Shown piece after piece: positions 24,201 through 34,130 of a DNA stretch of 64,000 bases (position 1 is the first letter of the stretch; each line of letters opens with the position of its first letter). The DNA lies in contig NC_060257.1 in the NCBI RefSeq assembly GCF_921293095.1, forward strand, positions 56,146,968 through 56,210,967. The letters run 5' to 3'. The DNA comes from Ischnura elegans (lineage: Eukaryota; Arthropoda; Insecta; Odonata; Coenagrionidae). The notes beneath the pieces were generated by a model. The model did not search any database, was not told the DNA's origin, and was given only the letters and a program-made list of their open reading frames with translations. The position numbers and the translations under genes were made by a program.

Positions 24201-27200
24201 GCGGGAAAGTTAGAAAATATCAAAAGGGAAATGGATAAAGGGAGGATAGATATCTTAGGATTATGCGAGGTGAGGTGGAGGGATGGGGGGGACTATTGGA
24301 GTGATGGGTATAGGGTTATATATAGTGGAGGGGAAGAAAGCCAGCGAGGGGTAGCTTTAGTATTAAACGGGAAGATGGGTAAGCGTGTGGTAGGTATAGA
24401 CCAGGTAAGCGATAGGATTCTGGTGGTAGAAATTGAGGCGCGGCCCACCAACCTTGTGGTGGTCCAGGTTTACATGCCCACTAGCAATCATAGGGAGGAA
24501 GAAGTAGACGAGGTGTATGAACAGCTCGAGGAAATAATTAGAGACACACCGGGTAAGAAAAATCTGGTAGTGATTGGGGACTGGAACGTCTCAGTCGGGG
24601 AAGGGAGGGATGGAAACGAAATAGGAGATTTTGGTCTAGGAAAACGGAACGACAGGGGAGAGAAAGCAGCAGAATTTTGTAGGAGAAACAAATTATTCAT
24701 CACAAACACATGGTTCAATCATCATAAAGGGCGAAGGTACACGTGGAAAAGTCCAGGGGATGCGGGGAGATATCAAATAGACTACATTATGGTAAGACAG
24801 AGGTTTAGGAACAGTGTGAAAAACTCGCGCAGCTTCCCTGCAGCGGATGCGGATTCGGACCACAATCTAGTGCTCATGAAATGCAACGTAAGATTCAAAA
24901 GACTTATGAAAGTTAGGAAGGCGAAGAAATGGAACGTAGAAGCCCTGAAGGGGAGTATGAGGAGAGAATATCAGGAGCTAGTGGACATTAGTATACGGGA
25001 GATTGAAAGTACCAAGACGGTAGAGGAAAGATGGGATAATATAAAAACGGGAATAGTCAAAGCGGCGGAGAAGTCAATTGGTTACGTTGACAGTAGAAGG
25101 ATAAAGAAGCCGTGGATAACGGAGGCAATGGTAAATGAAATGGAGGAGAGGAGGAAGTGGAAGAACGTGGACACAGAACAGGGCAAAAGAATGTATAGGG
25201 AATTGAATAATCGATTACGACGTGAAACTAAGAGGGCAAGGGAGGCTTGGTGGAAAAGACAGTGCGAGGAAATGGAAAAGTTCCAGAAGGATGGAGAAGT
25301 AGGCGCGTTGTACGCCAAAGTTAAGTCGCTATCGGGCGGCAAAAGAGGACAAGCCATGTCTAAAATTAAGGCTAAAGATGGGAGGATGCTAACCGAGCGA
25401 GAAGAGGTACAGGGTAGGTGGAAGGAATACGTGGAGGACCTGTATGACGGAACGAACAGACCAGAGAGATTGACTCTAGAGGAGGAAAGTGCAGTGGAGG
25501 AGGATAATCTTGGGCCGGAGATATTAGATTCAGAAATAGAGAGATCACTCCGTGATATGAAGGCTAGGAAAGCAGTAGGCGTGGACAACATCCCGTGTGA
25601 GCTTCTGAAGAATCTAGGGAAGGAAGGTAAGAAAAGGTTTTTCGAACTAGTGCGCAAGATCTATGAGGAGGGATGTTGGCCGGAGGATTTCGTGAAGACG
25701 GTTTTAATTCCGCTTCCGAAAAAGAAGAAAGCTGTGGAATGCGGAGATTATAGGACTATCAGCCTAATATCCCATGCGGCTAAAGTAGTGCTGAGGATAT
25801 TGAACAGACGAATGGAGGCGAGGGCAAACGAGTATTTGGGCGAAGATCAGTTTGGTTTCAGAAAAGGGAAGTCAACTCGTGATGCAATAGCAATAATGAG
25901 GGCCCTCGTGGAGAGGAACCTAGAATATGAGCAGGACGTATATGTGTGTTTCGTGGATTTTGAAAAAGCGTTTGATAGGGTGAACTGGGTAAAGTTAATG
26001 GATATTCTCAAGAGAATAGGTGTAGATTGGAGGGATAGACGACTGATTTGTAATCTGTATATGGCCCAGACTGCGCAAGTGAGGATAGCGGACGGAGAAT
26101 CTGGGTGGGCAAGCATTGGCCGAGGTGTGAAGCAAGGCTGTCCTCTATCGCCACTGCTCTTTAACGTGTATGCTGAAGAGATGGTAAGGGAAGCGTGGGA
26201 TGAGTTAGAAGCTGGGATAAAAGTGGGAGGAATGATGTTCAAATCAGTGAGATTTGCGGATGACCAGGCATTGATCAGTCAGTCAGCAAGGGGGCTTCAG
26301 GCCCTAGTGGATGCGTTATGCGAACATTGCGAGGAGTTTGGGATTAGGATTAATCACAGGAAAACTAAGGTAATGCGGTTTTGTAAAGCATCACGAGCGA
26401 GGAATGTGAGACTCAAGATAAAGGTGGGTGGTGAAAAACTTGAGCAGGTTGAGCAATTCAACTATTTAGGCAGTTCGTTAGAGGAAAACGGATACAGTAG
26501 TAAGGACATGAGGAAGAGAATAGCATTAGCGAAGGAGGCGTTCATGAGCAGGAAGGAGCTTCTGAGAGGATCGTTGTGTAAGAGTTTAAAGAAAAGGTTA
26601 GTGAAGAGTTTGGTTTGGAGTGTAGCTCTCTACGGTGCGGAAACGTGGACTCTGAGGAAAGAAGACGAGAGAAGATTGGAGGCGTTCGAGATGTGGGTAT
26701 GGAGAAGAATGGAGAGGGTGAAATGGACGGAGAGGAAAAGGAACGACGAAGTGCTGGATATGGTTGGCGAGGAGAGGCAGCTCTTAGATGAGATACGCAG
26801 AAGACAGAAGGTTTGGATGGAGTTAGTGCTTAGCGGTGAGGGGATGTTGAAAATGGTGTTGGAGGGTAGAATGTTGGGGAAACGAGGGAGGGGAAGGAAA
26901 AGAATAGGATTTTTAGATAGATTGAAAGAGAGTAGGCCTTACAGTGAATTAAAGAAGGCAGTGCTGGAAGGAAAGGGAGGCTCCCAGATCACCTCTTTAG
27001 TACTCCATGGAAACCTACCTTAATCGGTAGAATACTATAATAATAATATTATCAGTGCGGACTTCTAATCCAAAGTAAAAAAAGAGTATGATGCAGTTTA
27101 GAACGTGGTTCTAGAGTTGGAATATGAAAATCATGCAAACTAAACTGAGAAGGGAGGTGGATGAGGTTCCCATTTCTGATGTATCTGAATAAAATCAATT

Positions 27201-29326
27201 TGAGAGCATTTACAAGTGTGAGAAAAAAGACAGATCCGCAACCACTGCACGGGTCCTGTGTCACAGTTTACGCAGCTGCAGGATCAAAGGAAAATGGAAG
27301 TTGCTGAAAGAGCCCTAGGCTTCTGGAGGCTGTCTAGGGCTTTTGAATGTGAGGCCCCCAGCATAGGCATCATTATTTTCAAGTTGTTTTTATCTACGCA
27401 AGTTAAATTTCTTAAATAAAAAGGGAACCCTGGAAATGGGCCACCAGCGCATTTCCTAGTCTTAAATGGCTTGAAAAATTGAGAATAGATATCTTTAGGA
27501 GCAATATGGAGAACATAATATTGGAGCCCTATTATATTTCCAGGTCTGACAGAAGCGATAAGATAGATATTTTACGGAATGGATAGATTTGGTTATTCGT
27601 TTTTCCCTCGAACCATAAAGGACTTAAATAATCGCTAGTCGTAATTTTGTTTGAGCATTTGCTTTTCATATGTAAACAGCTAATGTCCTAGCACCCCCTG
27701 CCACACGCCTTTTTAGGCCGCTTGAGAGGTAGTATGTATGTAGATGCATATAATGGCTAAGGTTGAACGTGGCGCTTCGTCTCTGGATTTAACTCATAAC
27801 TAGCCGGCCACCCAGCGATGGTCTGGAAGGATGAGAAACTTAGAACTTGGAATTCATGGTCATATTAACCTCTCAATACGAAAATTTGAATGAACGTAAG
27901 AAGAAACATGATTTGTTGGTGGGCACATTTAAAAGGACAGCAAGGTAATTCATGGGCAATTTTTGTTTGAAAGTGTGAATCTTCAGGGGAAAAATATTTT
28001 TGGATGGCGGGAAGTTAAAATAATTTATAAAATGCCATAACTTGTTTACTTTTATGATACTTGCATGTAATTTATAGATATGTAGTAGGCGTCCGTTTTA
28101 AATTTCTGTTTCGCACCCATCTCTTTCCATCTGTGGCTTTTGACCGGCTTCGAGAATAAGCCAATAAGTAGATTAAGTTAGTGAAAGCTTCAATAAAATT
28201 TCTGTGATGATTTGACAGTAAAAAGGAGTGTTGTTGTGTTTTTTATTTATTTTTTTTTTTTAAGAGCCTCTTATATTAAAAATGGTAGGATTTGCCCATA
28301 TGGCTGTGGGTGGAAATAGGTTAAAAAACAATAATGCTCATAAAAACTCAGCAAGGCAGAATGATCTGCTGCTTGTTTATATGTTGTATGCACAAGGAGT
28401 GTTCAGGAGCACATGTTATATGGCCCTTCGACTTCATAACAAGCTCCCACCTGATCTTAGGAGTCACCTAAATATGGCTTCATTTAAGAGTAATCTACTC
28501 AGATGTTTGAAATTAAAATTACATTACTCAATTGCTGAATGTTTTAATGATGTCTGATATATAATCATTTAAAAGAGGATGTCTGTTTGTATGTCTGCTA
28601 TGTGTTTCCATATAGCTGCATGAATTGTGACCAAAGTTAGTAAATAGGTTCATCTCATGCTCCCAGACACCATAGTGCTACTGCTTGCGTCCGATGTGTC
28701 CTTTCGGTTGTTTTCTCATTACTTTTGTTACACCACGTCATACAACTTCTGCAGTTGAAAACCCTGCCAAGTAGGCACAACTCTTGACATCGTTGATAGA
28801 GAACAATCTGATAGAGGAAACGTAAAAATTCTGCTTTGTAATCATGAATTCCTAGTCTCAAGTTTCCCACTTCTCTGGGTAACATCCTTCCTGAGCAACT
28901 TGCTATTGTATAATATATATGTCTTGTAACGATTGTTTTCATTTTATTATATTTTCTATTTATAATTGTGTAATTTTACATCCTGTCAAGTTCTATATCA
29001 AGTGTTACATAGGTACATATAACGACATGATCGTTGGAAAAATAAAACTTAATTTTTATTAATAATAAATATGTACTCTCATTTGTAGGAAACTTCAAAA
29101 TGTAGCTAAAGAAATTACTCGGTTCCTGCATCTGGACCGAATTGAGGATGATCTTCACAAAGGAGGATTGAGGTCATTATCGAGAGATGTTTTTGGCACT
29201 TCCCTGGAGTATCATGATGCTGTTGCAGATCCTCATCCACAGGAAGTCATTGCATCGGCTACAAATCGAGAGTTCATCAATGTCATATTTGAGCTTCCTC
29301 AACCGCTTGAGGTTCAGGTTGATTAG
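18195..29326 (+). CDS. CYBC1: Cytochrome b-245 chaperone 1 / EROS homologue (five coding exons)
   Basis: In mammals this ER membrane protein stabilises the NADPH-oxidase heterodimer gp91phox-p22phox. Coding exons are 18195-18282, 18363-18404, 18499-18572, 22158-22390 and 29089-29326. Phases fit throughout and give 224 codons (human 187). It was recognised by LHISQGPGWHSF (human LHLKRAPGIRSW), a hydrophobic region of the same length as in human, CMDDWE (human NLEDWE), LGDVLAAFV, KGLTLVLSSGT (human KGYMVVLRLATG) and VAKEITRFLHL (human IAKLITSFLEL). The ATG at 18195 has G at -3 and +4 and matches the human start; an in-frame ATG at 18177 would add six residues. The C-terminus is longer than in human and not recognisable. 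Intron 4 (6.7 kb) holds an intact LINE. Confidence 0.88.
18363..18404 (+). CDS. CYBC1: CYBC1 coding exon 2 (42-nt micro-exon)
   Basis: Acceptor TGTTTCAG and donor GTATGT flank 42 nt that read GFLSFSFWSALYIS in the frame set by exon 1. Including it makes the segment between the PG motif and DWE exactly as long as in human CYBC1 (GILSIGLAAAYYSG at this place). Without it the frame still holds but a membrane segment is lost. Confidence 0.8.
18499..18572 (+). CDS. CYBC1: CYBC1 coding exon 3
   Basis: Reads NGLVTKVGYIVGSLILGLVC, then MDDWE, the second hydrophobic segment followed by the conserved acidic-Trp motif. Acceptor TTTCCAG, donor GTGAGA, ends in phase 0. Confidence 0.88.
18853..19087. mobile_element. 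PIF/Harbinger-type MITE (235 bp, TTA duplication)
   Basis: TTA at 18850-18852 is followed by AGGCCTGGTTACACG; the right end GTGTAACCAGGCCT is followed by TTA at 19088-19090. Further inside, repeated TTAATGT and CGTACATT blocks extend the inverted pairing. No reading frame. It lies in CYBC1 intron 3. Confidence 0.85.
20758..21271. mobile_element. hAT-type MITE (514 bp, 8-bp duplication GTGGCATT)
   Basis: A perfect duplication GTGGCATT lies at 20750-20757 and 21272-21279. Ends are CAGTGGCGGC and GCCGCTACTG. The interior is GC-richer than its surroundings (20920-21130). No transposase. It lies in CYBC1 intron 3. Confidence 0.85.
22158..22390 (+). CDS. CYBC1: CYBC1 coding exon 4
   Basis: Seventy-seven codons plus two bases, starting DWVLDRDAGLCTV after acceptor GATTACAG and ending NSSTFK before GTAAGT. 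It forms the cytosolic domain, with LGDVLAAFV and KGLTLVLSSGT corresponding to conserved strands. Confidence 0.9.
22739..22980 (+). mobile_element. AATAGGGT-family MITE, partial copy
   Basis: It carries the first 240 bp or so of the family from AATGGTAGTTTCC and stops at GATTACC, where a complete copy begins. The remainder of this copy is absent downstream, so it was probably lost by recombination between copies. Confidence 0.75.
22981..23648 (+). mobile_element. AATAGGGT-family MITE, copy 3
   Basis: Complete copy with AATAGGGTAGTTTCC and GGAAACCACCCTATT ends, lying directly before the LINE 5' region in CYBC1 intron 4. Confidence 0.85.
23649..27050 (+). mobile_element. Non-LTR retrotransposon (LINE), apparently full length
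   Basis: It holds an intact endonuclease-reverse transcriptase ORF at 23910-27023. About 260 bp of GC-richer leader precedes it, and only about 10 bp separate the stop from a short ATA-type tail (27033-27049). A very short 3' untranslated region with a simple-repeat tail fits RTE-like LINEs. The 5' boundary is set only by the neighbouring MITE; a target duplication was not resolved. It lies in sense orientation in CYBC1 intron 4. Confidence 0.8.
23910..27023 (+). CDS. LINE endonuclease-reverse transcriptase, 1037 aa, intact
   Basis: A single uninterrupted ORF. Residues about 88-330 form an apurinic-type endonuclease (exonuclease-endonuclease-phosphatase fold) with VGTWNVRTM, LCEVRW, VIGDWN, YQIDYIMV and the SDHN catalytic end. 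Residues about 540-830 form the reverse transcriptase, with GVDNIPCELLK, IPLPKK, DQFGFRKGKSTRDA, CFVDFEKAFDRV (about 678-690), GCPLSPLLFNVYAEEM and the active site FADDQ (about 780). The first 80 residues and the Arg/Lys-rich C-terminus (about 850-1037) have no domain I can name. The coding strand is strikingly purine-rich. The motifs place it among RTE-like elements (RTE, RTEX or Proto2); the exact clade is uncertain. Confidence 0.95.
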   Translation: MEVGNPTNYLFPEHMEYNQMSLGISSPGTRPQRAGVGHGNEVGKVLGVANMRNPCRDLSSSTSVAAAMKKEEKKTKRMEKKKSAINVGTWNVRTMMRAGKLENIKREMDKGRIDILGLCEVRWRDGGDYWSDGYRVIYSGGEESQRGVALVLNGKMGKRVVGIDQVSDRILVVEIEARPTNLVVVQVYMPTSNHREEEVDEVYEQLEEIIRDTPGKKNLVVIGDWNVSVGEGRDGNEIGDFGLGKRNDRGEKAAEFCRRNKLFITNTWFNHHKGRRYTWKSPGDAGRYQIDYIMVRQRFRNSVKNSRSFPAADADSDHNLVLMKCNVRFKRLMKVRKAKKWNVEALKGSMRREYQELVDISIREIESTKTVEERWDNIKTGIVKAAEKSIGYVDSRRIKKPWITEAMVNEMEERRKWKNVDTEQGKRMYRELNNRLRRETKRAREAWWKRQCEEMEKFQKDGEVGALYAKVKSLSGGKRGQAMSKIKAKDGRMLTEREEVQGRWKEYVEDLYDGTNRPERLTLEEESAVEEDNLGPEILDSEIERSLRDMKARKAVGVDNIPCELLKNLGKEGKKRFFELVRKIYEEGCWPEDFVKTVLIPLPKKKKAVECGDYRTISLISHAAKVVLRILNRRMEARANEYLGEDQFGFRKGKSTRDAIAIMRALVERNLEYEQDVYVCFVDFEKAFDRVNWVKLMDILKRIGVDWRDRRLICNLYMAQTAQVRIADGESGWASIGRGVKQGCPLSPLLFNVYAEEMVREAWDELEAGIKVGGMMFKSVRFADDQALISQSARGLQALVDALCEHCEEFGIRINHRKTKVMRFCKASRARNVRLKIKVGGEKLEQVEQFNYLGSSLEENGYSSKDMRKRIALAKEAFMSRKELLRGSLCKSLKKRLVKSLVWSVALYGAETWTLRKEDERRLEAFEMWVWRRMERVKWTERKRNDEVLDMVGEERQLLDEIRRRQKVWMELVLSGEGMLKMVLEGRMLGKRGRGRKRIGFLDRLKESRPYSELKKAVLEGKGGSQITSLVLHGNLP
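27480..27750 (+). repeat. LINE 3'-end fragment in CYBC1 intron 4
   Basis: Same family as 12255-12510 and 48118-48376. It reads MENIILEPYYISRSDRSDKI in one short frame, then ACCATAAAGGACTTAAATAA, CCCCTGCCACACGCCTTTTT and a GTATGTATGTAGATG end. Truncated at the 5' side. Confidence 0.7.
28282..28557 (+). pseudogene. C-terminal fragment of a second LINE reverse transcriptase ORF
   Basis: An open frame of 91 codons whose second half, MALRLHNKLPPDLRS then FKSNLLRCLK, matches the usual end of Jockey/CR1/Rex-type ORF2 proteins (LYNKLP...L...FK..L...L). The reverse transcriptase domain itself is missing. It is an intronic relic about 530 bp before CYBC1 exon 5. Confidence 0.6.
29089..29326 (+). CDS. 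CYBC1: CYBC1 coding exon 5, C-terminus
   Basis: It reads KLQNVAKEITRFLHLD and ends EVQVD-stop at 29324-29326. The first 17 residues match the terminal helix of the family; the remaining 60 or so extend beyond the vertebrate alignment. Acceptor TTTGTAG matches phase 2 of exon 4. Confidence 0.9.
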
Positions 29327-30457
29327 TTAATCAAAAGTGTGAGTAGCTTGTGATTAAATGTAAGTAAAGAAGTTAATGAATTCTTATACAAAATGATACA
29401 TATATGTAGAGTATTTTTACAAGATATTTTTACTAATACAGTGTGATATCAGTTTCCTGTGAAAATTGGTGCTCCCTTGGTGGGAATTTATGTCAATGCA
29501 AAGGTGCTGTTTTTTTGTTTTCAAGGTTGTGATTTCACTTAAGTTCAGCTTCATCAAACCATTATCTATTTATTGCTGTCGTTACCATTTCATTGCTGGA
29601 GGAGGCTAATGATATTTTGATTACTGGTCAAATAGTGTTAGGAAACAGGAAAAAAGATTTCTTATTCTTATAATATTTCCAAGTATAGAAATAGATAAAT
29701 ATATTCCCTGTGTTTTTATCAGCTAGCAGGCATTTGAGAATTTATTTTTGGGCTTTCTCAAGATTTGTATGATATTTATGTCAAGTGTAGCAAATCAGTG
29801 CTTGTGGTTGATGCTAATTGAGAAATTTGAATGTAGAAAAAAATTAGGGACTATCTATTTTGAAGTGATTGTTGAAGGCTGATAGAAATAATAATGTGCT
29901 ATAAACTAGGTATTTATTTTTAATGAGGCAGAGTGACTCAAATTTTGTATGATGCTTGCACACAATATGGGTCTTATTATAGTAATGATTCACTTTGTAT
30001 ATGCCTATTTAAAATGTGGTAAAAATGAATATTTGTAATATTCATTCAAACTTGATTTTAGTTTGGTAATAATAATGAATTTCTGGTGTTTTTTAAAATT
30101 ACCATTCAATATACTAACTCATTATAAAGGGTCATCTGTTTGAAATGTATTTTCAACAATTTTTAGTTTTAATAGACTTAATAACTTGTTTCCAAGATTA
30201 GAATAACTTGTTTCCTGAATGGGATTATTTTTGTCCTAACTGTTCTTCGAAAGCATTCATTCCTTCCGTGACACTGTGAGAATTGTCAATAGACCATTTT
30301 TTACAAGTATATTACAGAGGTGCTATTTGGATGGAAAAGTTATCAGAGAAACATTTCAGTACGTGATGTTACGGAAGACTAGGTTTTTATTTGTATTGTG
30401 AAATCCCATCTAGTTTGAATCATGTAACTATTACAAAGGGCTCTCATGTTACATATT
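29327..30457 (+). other. CYBC1 3' flank, presumed 3' untranslated region
   Basis: AT-rich DNA without open frames. The first AATAAA after the stop is near 30910 and an ATTAAA lies at about 29354, so the transcript end cannot be decided. Confidence 0.4.
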
Positions 30458-30668
30458 CAGGGGGGGATCCAGGATTTCTTTTTGGGGGGGCACAAGCAAG
30501 GCCGTATCCAGGATTTTGTTCTGGAAGGGGGGGGGGGCACAAGGATACCCCGTCATACAAAGTGAATGCAATGATAAGGGGACTGTATTAAAAATCTTGC
30601 ATATTTTTTAAGGGTCTGGGGGGGGGTCACGTGCCCCCCATGCCGCCACCCCCTTAGATCTGCCTATG
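30458..30668. mobile_element. hAT-type MITE with duplicated left end (211 bp)
   Basis: Flanking 8-mers TACATATT (30450-30457) and TACATGTT (30669-30676) agree at seven positions. Ends are CAGGGGGGGATCCAGG and GATCTGCCTATG. The left end is repeated inside from about 30496 (CAAGGCCGTATCCAGG). It is related to 39771-39944. Confidence 0.65.
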
Positions 30669-31569
30669 TACATGTTACTATTGTCAGGAGAGGCAGCTCA
30701 CTCTAGCAACAATCCTTATGGATTGGGAGGATACCCCATCCTGTCTCTAAGAAGTACATACTCTCACACTACTTCAAATGATATGACAAGAAAATTTAGG
30801 TAGTGTCGTACACCGCAGGAAGCATAGACAGAAGCAAGACAGGAAAAATATAGAAATAGGCAAAGCTTAAGGGTAATCTGAGAGACTGAGTATTTCCTGA
30901 ATGATATCGAATAAACATTTATGCATTACCTTTAAAAACCATTTTATGCTTCCAAGAAAGGTGGGCAAAACAATTTTGAACTTCAATTTCCCGAGAGTGG
31001 GTTGCGTTGTAATTTTCATCGATTTTCTAGCCTAGCTGTTAATAGGCTACAAAATGACGGGATAGCTAATGCCCAAACCCTCACCTGCTGCGGTGCTTTT
31101 ACGTTTGAATCAATTTTATTTTAAGCCCCTTAAGATACTGGCCCTTTGAGCTAATTCCAAGTCTTACTAAGTTACTTAGAGAGCGTAAGATGAGGTAGGT
31201 GAATACAGTGAAACCTCTTTAAAACAAACTTCTGTGTAGCAAAATTTTATGAAACTCCAATGCCCTTTCTTTGTAATAAACATGGAAAAAACCTCGATTT
31301 ATAATTATGAAACCGCAGTATAATAAAGTCTGCCTGTGGGATTCAAGAAGGAAAACAGCCTCTCTCTTGAAAAATCTTTCACTTAGAAATTATTTTACCG
31401 CCTGTTTTAGGTATGATTTCACTTTTGAATTCCACATTATCAGAGTTTCTCCTTGTCATGACTTGAATCCTTTTTTATGGCTCATCCATAAGCATTACTT
31501 TGGTGTGTTCAATTCATTGGTCAGCTCCTTTCCCTGGGCCACCATGCACTTATAGAAATTTGATGGGGT

Positions 31570-31655
31570 CCAAGGGTTTCCCTGGGATTTGAACCTGGGA
31601 ACCATTGATCAGCTGGCCAGTACTCTACCCACTAGGTTACTATGAGGGGAGTTCA
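31570..31655 (-). repeat. tRNA-derived SINE head
   Basis: On the minus strand TAACCTAGTGGGTAGAGTAC resembles an A box, and CCAGGTTCAAATCCC (+ 31584-31598) is a good B box at tRNA spacing. The body could not be delimited. Stem pairing is too poor for a working tRNA. Confidence 0.5.
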
Positions 31656-31870
31656 ATAATTAATTTTAAGCAACATGTTTTTTTTCTGAAACAGGTTATT
31701 TTATTCAGCATTCAAATATATCATGTTATTCCCCATCTTTTAGCTACACAACCAGTGCTGTAGTTGGGTCGGTATGGCGTACCCCCTAAAATCCAAACTC
31801 TTTATAAGCGTACCGGTTAAACTACCCTTTTAAATCTGTAAAAAATAGCCCTACTGTAAATTATCCAATG

Positions 31871-32538
31871 AATAGGGTAGTTTCCTTCATCAAAGAAAAC
31901 GAAAGGCATTGATTGCGATTCGTTACCCACCATTACCGTATTCGTAATATACATATTATTTCGTTTTAGAAATACCGGTTTAGACGAATGGCTATGGTCC
32001 ATTTTTATCCTCATTTGAAAAGGGCCAGATTGGCGCCCATGCGATGCCACTCCACGTGATGTCACAGGGACCTAGTTTCTATACGAGAGGATAGGAGTTA
32101 TACATCGTCTGAGGTTACCAATGCATGCATGAGGCGCAGAGCTCAGGGAAACATGTCTTAATAATCACTTATTAAAACTGGCTAAGGTCGGAAAGTTTTC
32201 TTCATTTGATAAGGTATTAATAATCCTTATTTAAGCCAAGCACTACCAGCCAGCAGGGTACTCAGCTACCCGCTAGCAGCCTGCGTCGAATCAGCGCTCA
32301 ACTCGCCTCAAGGTCACCTCACAGGGCGGCAGCGGGAACCAGAAATACGCCACACGGAGAGATTTCCCGGCATTCATACTTACGCGTCGCGTTTTCGCGC
32401 GCTTGAAAATTTTCACTTTTCATTTAATCGCAAAAAATAGATATCGTCATTTAAAAATCTAAAAGCGTGAAATATGTACTCCAGGAGTAATAATCTTTTG
32501 ATTTAGGCAATAAAAAAATAATAGGAAACCACCTTATT
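31871..32538 (+). mobile_element. AATAGGGT-family MITE, copy 4
   Basis: Complete copy of 668 bp with AATAGGGTAGTTTCC at the left and GGAAACCACCTTATT at the right. Confidence 0.85.
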
Positions 32539-32639
32539 TCAGAAAGAAAAATCGGAAATTATTACTATTTACTTGTTCAGAGTTATCATGACACCATGAC
32601 ACCATTATCATGACAGAGTTGACATGGCACCACTTGGAA

Positions 32640-32945
32640 CTAATATAAGAGTTGGAGTTTGACATTTCAATTGTGGCCGCTTGTATAATTCATGTTCAGC
32701 TGTTGGCAAATTTTGGTTAGTGCCGTCTAAATTTTTTTCCCAACTACAGCACTGTACACAACAATATTTTTCAACATAATCTGCATAGAATGCTAAGGCT
32801 TGTTGCCACCTTGAAGGGAGGGCCTGCATGCCTTCTCGGTACCATTCCGCTGGTCAATGTCGGAAACAACATCGTACTGCATCAATAAGTTCTTCATCAT
32901 CCCGGTAGCAGCAATGATGAAACACACATTGCCCAACGACTCACC
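32640..32945 (-). pseudogene. mariner-type transposase C-terminal remnant
   Basis: Minus-strand frame reads RDDEELIDAVRCCFRH, an in-frame stop, then PAEWYREGMQALPSRWQ and YADYVEKY. This is the order seen at the C-terminus of Tc1/mariner transposases (acidic block, then EGI..L..RW.KC...GDYVEK). The catalytic core upstream is not visible, so this is a truncated relic with at least one stop. Confidence 0.6.
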
Positions 32946-32949
32946 GTGC

Positions 32950-33988
32950 TATAGTTGGGAAAACACTTTGGAAATAATAATTTGGTTTGTGCACATTTCT
33001 GATTTACATATTTTTGGGGGGAGGAAGTGGGCAGACTTAGGAGAATCACTCTGCGGGCCTTAATACTATCCATTAACTGGTATACTCACTGCAGTGAGGA
33101 TTATGAGACTATACATTATAACCATGAAAATAATTTTACTACGTGTTAAATTCCATTTCTTAGAAAGCCAGAATTGGAGTTTTACTATTTGCAGCCAAAT
33201 TAAGGCTTACCTCCCAGCATAGAATATAGTCAGGGGCTGATAAAGAGCAGGTATGGGGTAATTCGCATTCCTGGAAAAATAGGAAAGATAGTAATAAATG
33301 AGGCGGCAATCCAATGTAAGTTTTGGTTTTTGCAGCTAAACAAACAAGTGTTTTACTCTTAGACTGCGGGAACGTTTTTAAATGTTTTGTCCAGTGACTG
33401 AGGGAAATACTTTTTTGTACGTTTGACCATTGCTCGACTAGCTATGGCAGTTTCCCAAAATTTTTATTGCTACCAGAGTGTAGACCAAGTGCACTTTCCC
33501 TCATTGTAGGGATCGCTAATGCGACTTAACTCTCCCCAGCCATCCCTCATGACAGGGGGTGCATCCTGGCATTTCCTATCGTACTGCCCATTTTGTATCA
33601 TTTCCTTCCTGCTTCGCACTGTTAATATGCCTACAAGTGCCCAAAGGTAGGCCCATCCATTAGGGAGAAAGAAAGAAGGGTTGCCCGGGATTATATGACT
33701 CCTTGCGAGACACTCCACCAGTCTAGAGGGCAAAATATTTCTTGGCTCTCTCGCACACAGGCTGGTAGCTAAAAGCATGCACTCCAGCAGCTGAAGGGTC
33801 GAAGATAATTGGTTAATATATAAAAGCCACTTTTGTCTATAAGCAGTCATTATCGCTGAGAGGTATTGCATATCACTCAGGTGCTGTGGAATGTAGTGGG
33901 TCACCCCACCCAAACAATCTCAATCTGTCTCTGGATACTGCACAGGATGCAGGGATTAGCTAAATTTTCCCTACACAATAAAAAGTTA
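32950..33988. other. Intergenic, no gene seen
   Basis: A minus-strand frame is open for 147 codons at 33470-33913, but I recognise no family in it and no splice context supports it. It is left as unassigned. Confidence 0.4.
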
Positions 33989-34130
33989 TGGTAGTTTTTC
34001 ACACAATTTATTTAAGACGACCGGTTTCGTCGCAGATGCGACATCTTCAGGTACAGAAATCGTCGAAGCTGAAGATGTCGCCTCTGCGACGAAACCGGTC
34101 GTCTTAAATAAATTGTGTGAAAAACTACCA
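33989..34130. repeat. Near-perfect palindrome with hammerhead-like core
   Basis: Two 62-nt arms differ at one position and flank an 18-nt loop (34051-34068). Each arm carries GACGACCGGTTTCGTCGCAG. In the right arm CTGAAGA (34069-34075), a GTCGC/GCGAC stem-loop and GAAAC (34091-34095) mimic the conserved core of a hammerhead ribozyme. Confidence 0.9.

Noticed and set aside
25082-25657. 191-codon and other antisense frames inside the LINE
   Set aside because: Shadows of the strongly biased reverse transcriptase ORF.
33470-33913. 147-codon minus-strand open frame
   Set aside because: No family recognised and no supporting exons. Left as unassigned.
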